From Lucifuga dentata (Eukaryota > Chordata > Actinopteri > Ophidiiformes > Bythitidae): a stretch of 64,000 nt of DNA. A model generated the notes under the pieces. It was not told where the DNA came from and made no database searches. It saw only the letters and a program-made list of their open reading frames with translations. Numbering within the stretch: the stretch's first letter is position 1; the number at the start of each line of letters is the position of its first letter. The position numbers and the translations under genes are program-made. Shown piece after piece: positions 29,784 to 36,199 of this stretch. The stretch spans positions 145,232 through 209,231 of the forward strand of contig VXCM01000997.1 of the NCBI GenBank assembly GCA_014773175.1, read 5' to 3'.

Positions 29784-31978
29784 TCTCATGCAATATAATG
29801 GCTCCTTTTTGAGTCCACATCAGAAAGTTCAAAGTGGTCTGCCCTGGCATTGCCTGCTGCAGTATAATGTTGGTGAGAGGCAAGATATATTTGACATGTC
29901 AGACTGCAGAGTGGTAGAGCACACACACACACACCTCTGCTGCAGGTGTGTTTGTAACACACTGGCACAACAAAAAAGTAAGGGTATGTACGAGTGTGTC
30001 TATCTGTTAACAGTCTCACTTCCCAAACAACACGATGGGGAAAGTCATGACATCAATTTCATGAGCAACCAGAATGGATCAACCATAACTTGATCATAAC
30101 TGAAAGGCTATTAAAATTTACTATGAGATGCAATTCAGAATACACTGGGGGGTTTTTAAGCCGACAGGGCAACTTTGACTGTATGTGTATTGCTGAAAAT
30201 GAGACAGTAAAACACACAGAGCCTTTTTGGCAAGCAACTACTACCAAACTTATGATAGTCTCTCCAGTTCACCGATCCTTTATCCACCCCCACCCACAAC
30301 CACACACAGACACGGCATAAAGCTCCTGTCACAAATTTAGCAAACCCCTAGGCATTCACAAACACACACACACACACAAATGCCACTGTGTATACACAAA
30401 CAAGTTTGGCTTGAGATAAGTAGACCACCACAGCCATCTATGCTTCTGTGGAGGTATAACAGTCAAATGAAAATGACGATGTTGCAGACATGTTGGCAGA
30501 CTGGTTGCTCCAAATCAATTTGTTTCTTTGTCAAAGGTACCCATGATTTTGACTGATCAAAAGTCATAAAAATACAATGTACAGTTTCAACTCAGATAAA
30601 AACACCAAATTTGATTATGACTGAAAATTTACAACAACCCAATTATTTGCCACTTTAATTACTCTCAGGTCACTAGCGGCACCCATACATAGATTTGTTT
30701 TATAGCCAGAAGCTAAAAATATATGAATATGCAAATTTTGGCATTTAAAGCATTTGCAGCATGTTAGGGAGAAGCAGGACTGTTAAAGGTACAGACTGCA
30801 GGGATGGAGTGTTGAGTAAAAGAAATCTGGTGTTATGTTTAAGTGTGTACTGACATCTTGTGGACATTTCTGAAAATTTCACTCCAAGGTACAAGCAGAT
30901 GAGTTCCTATCTGTCCAGGAGGAGCTGATACAATCTGAAAACCTCTGAAGACCTTGTTAAATACTAGAACCTGACCAATTAGAGTGTGAAGCTGATACCA
31001 CAATATTTGTAAGTAAGAAAAATCAGATAACTATATCAGGATATCAGTCAATTTTAGTTTTGTACATAAACATCTAACAATTTCTAGTAAGGAACACTAA
31101 AATGTAGTTATGATGAGTTGGGATGACTGTAGTACTGAGCTACAGTATTTAACTTATTATTAACAAAGATGATGGTAATAGTAAATAGGGTTAACAGTAA
31201 ATTTAGTTGAGTAAATTTGACAAAATTTTCTGGAAATGTAAAGGATTATACATGAAATCAGGAATGTAACAAAAATAAATTTGAATTAAGAAAAATAAGG
31301 GTTAAATAAACAAAAGAACATTTATGTCCTGCATATCTTGCATCTGCTGACATACTGTATACACCGACACAATACAGCTGATGGGTCAGTAGATATGCCG
31401 ATATACTGATAACACTCGGCTACTGTATTAGCTGACTATACTTAAGACACTGAAGACTGAATCTGACAACCTGTCATGCAGTAGATATTCCCATATCTAA
31501 GCAGACATCTGTTAATGCATTAAAGCTATTTAGATAACAATAAGGACAAGGACTAGAGAATACTACGATAATTAATATAGTTGTGGTAATACCAGCAATG
31601 TCAGCCATCATGTCCATGTTATTTGAGTCATTGTATGATAAATGGTGAATACGTTCAGCGAGTCGCTGAAGAATGGAGTTTATTTTATGTCATTTGTGAG
31701 AGATCATGAGATATTTTCTTTTTTCCCCTATGTATGTTTTCACATACCATACTTAAAGCCAGCAGTTTGAAGAACAAAGTAATTCAAAACACCAAAAATA
31801 GCAGCATACTAACCAAGTACAAGAATGGAGTCATCTTTCTTCATATGTTTTTCCAAAAGATGCTGGAATTTGGAGAAGTTGCCCAGCCAGTCATAGCTCT
31901 GCTCAGTCCTGTATCTTTCATCCCAGTAGTCAACATCTTTGTACTTGGAGTTGTCATCATGCAGGTGTTCCATATTGT
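3838..31978 (-). CDS. eef1akmt4: EEF1A lysine methyltransferase 4, 5' part (gene continues off left edge)
   Basis: Two coding exons are visible on the minus strand: 31978-31814 (ATG at 31973) and 4121-3838. Joined, they give 148 in-frame residues, against about 255 in the human protein, so roughly the last 110 lie left of the window. The family is a cytosolic SAM-dependent seven-beta-strand methyltransferase that modifies lysine 36 of eEF1A. Visible landmarks are YKDVDYWDERY and YDWLGNF near the N-terminus, the SAM motif I LVLGCGNS split across the intron, NIDYSS (motif II acidic region), WHQMDIRQLSFPDASFDVV and LEKATLDS, then PWTVSP. These match human EEF1AKMT4 in order. Exon 1 has the acceptor CTCAG and a donor at 31813; exon 2 has a pyrimidine-tract acceptor and ends in phase 0 at 3838. 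The ATG at 31973 is chosen because an upstream in-frame TGA follows if the putative 5' exon is spliced on. In vertebrates this gene can read through into ECE2; no ECE2 exon is visible here. Confidence 0.9.
4650..4780. repeat. 65-bp direct duplication around N (assembly overlap)
   Basis: 4650-4714 equals 4716-4780 exactly; N at 4715. Confidence 0.9.
4939..5065. repeat. 63-bp direct duplication around N (assembly overlap)
   Basis: 4939-5001 equals 5003-5065 exactly; N at 5002. Confidence 0.9.
5301..5354. repeat. Compound (CA)n(GA)n microsatellite
   Basis: About 17 CA units pass directly into about 10 GA units. A degenerate GT run lies at 5190-5240. Confidence 0.95.
6019..6062. repeat. (GT)n microsatellite
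   Basis: A pure GT run of about 22 units. Confidence 0.95.
6264..6289. repeat. Perfect 11-bp inverted repeat, 4-base loop
   Basis: GCTCCTGAGTT CTGT AACTCAGGAGC in the large eef1akmt4 intron. Confidence 0.85.
6531..6569. repeat. (GT)n microsatellite
   Basis: A pure GT run of about 19 units. Confidence 0.95.
7741..7950 (+). mobile_element. Interspersed repeat with (GGTT)n head and poly-T tail
   Basis: GTCGGTCGGTTGGTTGGTTGG then TTGACAGGATTACTAAAAAGTTATAAACCAATTTTGACAGAACC and ATCTGGATTCCATGGGCAGATCCAGA, followed by a T-tract with N at 7928. The AGGATTACTNAAAAAGTTAT core recurs widely in animal genomes as a non-autonomous repeat. Family not assigned. Confidence 0.45.
8010..8350. repeat. Interspersed repeat, copy A
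   Basis: Shares with 13040-13330 the order ATCTG(C/A)CAAAAT, GTGAAAGTTGGGAGGGTTTTAATTTC(T/A)CTCTC, CTCCTTTTT...CAGTC, GAACTGAAAGT, TTATCCCC and AGAATTCTTGT-like blocks, with many differences. A third partial copy lies at 14280-14390. Confidence 0.4.
9599..9622. repeat. (GT)n microsatellite
   Basis: A pure run of about 12 units within the large eef1akmt4 intron. Confidence 0.9.
9957..9992. repeat. (GA)n microsatellite
   Basis: A pure run of about 18 GA units. Confidence 0.95.
10336..10373. repeat. Perfect 13-bp inverted repeat, 12-base loop
   Basis: CTTTTGTCTTGCC ... GGCAAGACAAAAG in the large eef1akmt4 intron. Confidence 0.85.
10700..10870. mobile_element. hAT-type MITE-like repeat, copy 1
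   Basis: CACCTGATTTAGCTCATCAGGTGTGGATAAAGCAGG...AGATGGAAAACATGCAGTTTTGTGGGTC...ATTGAGAAACTAGGA. The same order occurs at 37160-37312. The pattern is familiar from non-autonomous hAT elements of fish; the assignment is tentative. Confidence 0.5.
13040..13330. repeat. Interspersed repeat, copy B
   Basis: Diverged copy of 8010-8350: TAGGGTTTAATTTCTCTCTC, CTCTCCTTTTTGTTTCCACTCC, GAATTGAAAGTGAAA, TTATCCCCATTCATAATCAAGAAG and AGAATTCTTGTTAATAA. No coding capacity. Confidence 0.4.
13759..13798. repeat. (GT)n microsatellite
   Basis: A pure run of 20 units. Confidence 0.95.
14034..14062. repeat. Perfect 12-bp inverted repeat, 5-base loop
   Basis: CACTATATTCAC CTGCA GTGAATATAGTG. Confidence 0.85.
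14194..14227. repeat. Near-perfect 14-bp inverted repeat
   Basis: CCATACCCCCACATC TTTAG GATGTGGGGTATGG; one bulged C, 5-base loop. Confidence 0.85.
14445..14482. repeat. (CA)n microsatellite
   Basis: A pure run of about 19 units. Confidence 0.95.
15320..15446. repeat. 63-bp direct duplication around N (assembly overlap)
   Basis: 15320-15382 equals 15384-15446 exactly; N at 15383. Confidence 0.9.
18540..18859 (+). mobile_element. Non-LTR retrotransposon 3' tail (LINE-like fragment)
   Basis: The segment has stacked TTGCACTATT units, then GTACTTGTATATGGATGATTTGACAATAAAGCCTCTAATTCTGACTC, and ends in simple repeats. The TGACAATAAAGC...TCTGACTC ending is typical of the 3' UTR of fish LINEs (L2/Rex-like clades). 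No reverse transcriptase coding region is present. Family assignment is tentative. Confidence 0.5.
18860..18908. repeat. (CT)n(CTGT)n microsatellite at a LINE-like 3' end
   Basis: The simple repeat directly follows AATAAAGATC at the end of a LINE-like tail, as expected for a non-LTR element terminal repeat. Confidence 0.85.
19262..19640. mobile_element. MITE-like element, copy 2
   Basis: Shares TGTACATTCAGCAAACAAG, CTATTAATTACATGCATGAATATGGCTTACTG and TTTGCC...TCACAATA with 3280-3370. TTTACATGCACATTAGC at 19275 and CATCATGTAAAC at 19320 are inverted relatives. Confidence 0.5.
25104..25138. repeat. (CAC)n/(CAT)n trinucleotide repeat
   Basis: A CATCATCACCACC-type run of about 11 triplets. It produces a poly-His/poly-Thr ORF that is not a gene. 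Confidence 0.92.
27613..27653. repeat. (CA)n microsatellite
   Basis: A pure run of about 20 units. Confidence 0.95.
28312..28769. mobile_element. MITE with terminal inverted repeats
   Basis: Left end TTTGTTGTAACCTCAGAATTCTG; right end, reversed, GTTTGTTGTGCCTCAGAACTGGG. Inside lies the palindrome CTCGGAATTCCGAG (28382-28395) and more CTGACTCCGAACTGGG-type fold-back sequence. The size is about 458 bp with no ORF. No clear target-site duplication was found by eye. Confidence 0.65.
29004..29128. repeat. (CA)n locus written twice around an N
   Basis: Bases 29004-29065 and 29067-29128 are identical, each holding about 17 CA units, and are separated by N at 29066. This is probably one locus, duplicated by an unmerged contig overlap. 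Confidence 0.85.
29736..29781. repeat. (GA)n microsatellite
   Basis: A pure run of about 23 units. Confidence 0.95.
31814..31978 (-). CDS. eef1akmt4: eef1akmt4 coding exon 1
   Basis: The exon opens after a CAG acceptor, five bases before the ATG at 31973-31971, and ends with one base of the glycine codon that is completed in the next exon. It encodes 53 residues, including the DVDYWDERY signature and the first half of the SAM-binding loop (ILVLG). The plus-strand 82-residue ORF over the same bases is a shadow. Confidence 0.88.
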
Positions 31979-32243
31979 CTGAGAATTAAACGCAAATCAA
32001 GGTATGAATTTTGATACCTGTCGAGCATTTATTCCAAGTGTTATATTTTCACATTATTAACTCTAACTTTAGCAAAACAGTCACGAATTAATTTGTTCTC
32101 ATAATAATAATAATAATAATAATAACAATATAGTATTGTTATGAGTTAGCTTAACACCGTCTAACACTTGTTCAAAAGTTTTCATCTCTCCAGCTCAAAA
32201 AGTATGTCCAAAAAAAATTGACAGCAAGTTATACTTCCTATAC

Positions 32244-32245
<2 letters not shown>

Positions 32246-32299
<54 letters not shown>
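32246..32299. repeat. (GA)n microsatellite in the putative first intron of eef1akmt4
   Basis: A pure run of about 27 GA units, starting 11 bases past the putative first-exon donor (GTAAGT at 32315-32310). Confidence 0.95.
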
Positions 32300-32301
<2 letters not shown>

Positions 32302-32309
32302 CTGTATGT

Positions 32310-32460
32310 ACTTACAAATTAAGGCGACGTTGTTGACGTCAATGATCCATACAACACTACAAAATCATACCATAAAATCTGGTACACGACATATAAACGC
32401 ACATGTTGACGCGCAAAGCATTCTGGGTAATACTCGACCGCGGCACGCTTTCCATTCCAT
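32310..32460 (-). promoter_or_regulatory. Putative eef1akmt4 promoter and non-coding first exon
   Basis: A strong minus-strand splice donor GTAAGT starts at 32315, with no in-frame ATG just upstream, fitting a 5'UTR exon spliced to 31978. A perfect cAMP-response palindrome TGACGTCA lies at 32334-32341. CCCAGAATGC, a ZNF143/Staf-like core, lies on the minus strand at 32427-32418. CpGs are locally enriched (32410-32480), unlike the flanks. No TATA box is evident. The role is inferred from position and motifs. Confidence 0.5.
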
Positions 32461-33478
32461 CACAACAAGCCTCCGACGAATCACAGGCTTGGACGGCTAG
32501 ACAGAGCGGATAACCTTTTTCTTACAACATGTGGGAGGAAAGTTGTCTGTCGGACAAAGTTTGAAAAAATAAAAGGACAAAAAATTAGATATACTACTTA
32601 GGGAACGTACAGGTGACTTCATGTCGATGTCAAGCGTGTATTAAGTTATAAAAATACACCGTAAATCTGACAGGGTGCTACTAGTGGCTACAAACCAAGA
32701 TGGCACAGAATTTATTCGCTCGCCCCTACTTTATCCTCAGTGCTGCCATCGGTGGCTGGAGGATTATATCGCCAAAACAAATAAAATAGTGAAAAGGGTA
32801 TAAGTTTGAAAAAACTCGCCTGTCTACTAAGTTGTTGTTAGTAGTAGTAGTTTTTTTTTTTTTTTTTTTTAACGGGATAATGCTCGTTATGCAACATGAA
32901 GCAATATTAGAGTGGTGGCTAATTTTCATATGTTCCATGCTCCCTGCGGCCAAATTTGTGGATAGTGTAATGGCAGATAGTGTAATAACATAATTAAATT
33001 TTGTATTCAAACAAAAATTATATGGGTTTAAAAGATAGATACAAAAATAAGTTTGACTGAGGTCATAATTGGCCTTGAAGTGGACTGAGGAAAGAGTGAA
33101 AGGAATAGGCTGGCTAAATAGAGAAAAAGAGGAAATTGCAGTAACTGGATAAAAGGCTGGATAGTTCCCCTTGAAAGGGAATGTGTTGATTCAGAATTAT
33201 CACAAGAAGAAAGTAACTGGATGAAAGGCTACAGAGACACGAGAGAGATGTGTGAGGGGTGATAATTAGATGGTCTTGGTTGAATCTGTGCATAAAGCCA
33301 TTAGTAGCACTTATACACCACTGTAGTAATATATATTTTAATATTGTTGTTATGAACACTCACAACACCAACCTTGATCATTTTAACATCATTTAAATAG
33401 CACGACCTTCTCTGAGTTGAGATAATTCTGCATTAGGCACACACCTTGCAAATATTTCAGTATACCTGCCAAAATATT
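32461..33478. other. Intergenic stretch between eef1akmt4 promoter and MATE 3' end
   Basis: AT-rich sequence with a T22-like tract near 32851-32870 and no recognisable exon. A 25-codon plus-strand ORF starting at 32700 in good Kozak context (CAAGATGG) has no family resemblance. Confidence 0.4.
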
Positions 33479-33715
33479 TCAGAGATAAAAGGGTTTCCAA
33501 CCAGCATATTGAGCATATTTTGAAGTTAAATATGTCTTAAATGCCCACAAAATGACGAAGATGTAGCAACTGATGTAGCCAGGCATTTGTTGACAGGCTA
33601 CAGTCAATGATTTGCCACTCGTGAGCAGTACGATGAGCAGCTCGCTGATGAAGATCCCAGCAGCAAGGAGAAGAAGCATGAAGAGCAAAGTCAGGCCACT
33701 GTACTGAATGCTCCC
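33479..33715 (-). pseudogene. Second, diverged copy of the MATE terminal exon
   Basis: The minus strand reads SGLTLLFMLLLLAAGIFISE after a CACCAG acceptor-like site at 33716. This closely matches the real last exon (RRGLTLLFMFLLLTAGISISE at about 34.05-34.12 kb). DNA similarity continues about 80 bases past the stop of the other copy (33,560-33,710 against 34,000-34,110). Here the frame stays open through LTSGKSLTVACQQMPGY to a TGA at 33481-33479. It may be an alternative last exon, a leftover of a tandem MATE gene, or a local duplication. Confidence 0.6.
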
Positions 33716-34037
33716 CTGGTGGGCTGAGGCTGTATTGGCAAAATACGTATTTTGTAAGGAATACTGTAGGTGTGTACAATATACAAAATATCTCAAAATG
33801 GAAATGAGCAGATAGGCTAAATAATGGGAGTAATATAGAGAAAGAGGACTGAAGATGATTGGATTAAAGTGAATGGAATTAGGCAGAAAGATGGGGGTAA
33901 ATGTAATTTTACAGTCCATATACAGAGGCACAAAGTTTCCACCAACAATGTAATATATTTTTGTCAAAATTTCCCTGAAATGGAGAAGATATAGTACCAG
34001 ACATTTGTCTGATGGGTCGCAGTTAGTAATCTGTCTC

Positions 34038-35622
34038 TCATTTAAGCATTTTGATGAGCTCACTGATGGAGATCCCAGCAGTAAGGAGGAGAAACATGAA
34101 GAGCAAAGTCAGGCCACGGCGTAACAGCAGCTGCCTGACTGACAGCACCTCTGTCACCATCCCAACACGGCCTGGAGTAAGCACCTCCAGGTCTGAGTTC
34201 ACCTCCACCTGGCTCAGAAAATTAGATGATATGGTGGTGATCTCGAATTCTCTGTGAGCATTAAGTCCTGATCAGGGAGAGGGAGACATGGAGTTAGATA
34301 TGTAGGCTGTAACCACTATGTACATAAAACCTTACAGAAATGTAAGAAGAGGTATTCTTTACTGTTATTTTCTGTTGCTGGCTCATCACTTGTCTCTGTG
34401 ACCTGGACTCCTGCTCTCACCTGTGCCTGGTTACAGACATTAATGTCAGCTGATCATTTTGTCAAGAGAAAAATAAACTAAGGATTCTTTGAGAATTTTT
34501 TTTTTTGTTACAACTGGAGGATAATACCAGTGGTTTTGTGTTTTAATTTATTGTAGTTAATAAGTTAACAATGTCAGGTGAATTGGGAACTCTAAATTGC
34601 CCGTAGGTGTGAATGAGAGTGTGAATGTGTTTGTAAGGCTATAGTAAGTGAATGTGTTTGTCTGTCTCTGTGTCAGCCCTGCGATAGACTGGCGATCTGT
34701 CTAGGGTGTACCCCNTGAATGTGTTTGTCTGTCTCTGTGTCAGCCCTGCGATAGACTGGCGATCTGTCTAGGGTGTACCCCACCTCTTGCCCTATGACTG
34801 CTGGGATAGGCTCCAGCCCCCCCTTGACCCAGGACAAATGGGTTTAGAAAATGGATAGAAAATGGACAACACAAGTATACACAACTTATATAGGTTGTGT
34901 ATACCTTACAGAATTTGAAACCACTTTCAGAGGAAGACAGGAAGCAAAAAAGTTATTTACATACAATATTGTTACTACTTTATCTGTATGCTGTGCTCAG
35001 TAATCTTCCATAATTTTTACAGTTGAACATTTTCATTCAAAAATGCTCCAAATGATGATTTTCTGAACTTCAATAAATGCATTTAAATAAGAAAATATAA
35101 ACTGTCATAATGCATCATAAAAGATTGTCTCATGATAATGCAGCTGTAACATTAAATCCCTCAGGACCACTATGAATTACAGGGACCTGGTTTTCCTATC
35201 CTATACTAATCCCAAGGACATCCAATCCTTTGGGATTTCCAGAAGTCCTGTGTGTCCTTGGACATTCCTGATTCAACATCAGCCTCTGGTAATGGTAAGG
35301 GTAATGTAATGTACACAAGATTTAGAAGTTAAAACATACAAAACCACCAGTATACTCTTTTACATCTGAGTTGCAGTCTCAGGAAGATGATAATAAAATT
35401 CTGAAATGCCAGATATTAATAATCTTCTCCCTGTCTTTTTCCAGGTGTGGTCATTTACCTCTTCAAAGGCCTTTCTCCAATTCAGTTTCCACAGGAAAAT
35501 AATAAAGAAGACCAACTGCGCAGAGATACAAATTAAAAGGCCCAACCACAGTCCTGAAACAGAGATAAGAGAGTCAGCAATAGGTCTTACATTTGCTATC
35601 TATCTATCTATCTATCTATCTA

Positions 35623-35661
<39 letters not shown>

Positions 35662-35675
35662 NATCTATCTATCTA

Positions 35676-35728
<53 letters not shown>

Positions 35729-36168
35729 AAATATATATATATACAGCAAATATATGACTATAAATCTAAAGGACATGACAGTGTTAGTAGCTTATATGTC
35801 CTCACCTACAATGCCCATTTTGGCCGTAATATCCTACTAGGTTAACAATGGCTCCAATCTTCTGTTTCCCCATTCCTCTTATAATGCCTGATATCACACA
35901 CTGCACAGATCAATTACAGAGTTGTTGTTTTTTTTTTTTTTTTAANTTTTTTTTTTTTTTTTAACTCTGACATGATGTATGTTGTCAAAGTCTTATTACT
36001 GTAATGATCTGTTAATTAACTTAGCTATTTAGTTTTTTTAGTAAATAGCTTCTCACCGCCATGGCATCAGCAGGAGTAAAGAACCCACATAGGATCATGA
36101 CATCAGAAACCCTCTGAACAATTTCCCTGAAAGATGTGATGTAAATAACAATATCAACATTTGATTGC

Positions 36169-36199
<31 letters not shown>

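Larger units (their letters stand above)
4122..31813 (-). other. 27.7-kb first coding intron of eef1akmt4
   Basis: No convincing exon on either strand lies between the two eef1akmt4 exons. The stretch holds many microsatellites, poly-A tracts around single Ns, several MITE-like elements, a LINE 3' tail and three clear hairpins, listed separately. The ORFs here are short and mostly low-complexity (His/Thr, Ser/Leu or Val/Cys runs from CA, CT and GT repeats). Confidence 0.7.

Noticed and set aside
32700..32777. Short plus-strand ORF in good Kozak context (MAQNLFARPYF...)
   Set aside because: Only 25 codons, no downstream exon seen, no known family.
33479..34063. 194-codon minus-strand ORF as one gene
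   Set aside because: It joins sequence after the stop of the real MATE last exon with the duplicated terminal exon; only about 33479-33715 resembles the family.
35360..35458. Read-through C-terminus after LNWRKAFEE (VNDHTWKKTG...)
   Set aside because: A GTAAAT donor follows GAG, and the next exon at 34426 continues with AQVRAGV, matching the SLC47A family; the read-through does not.
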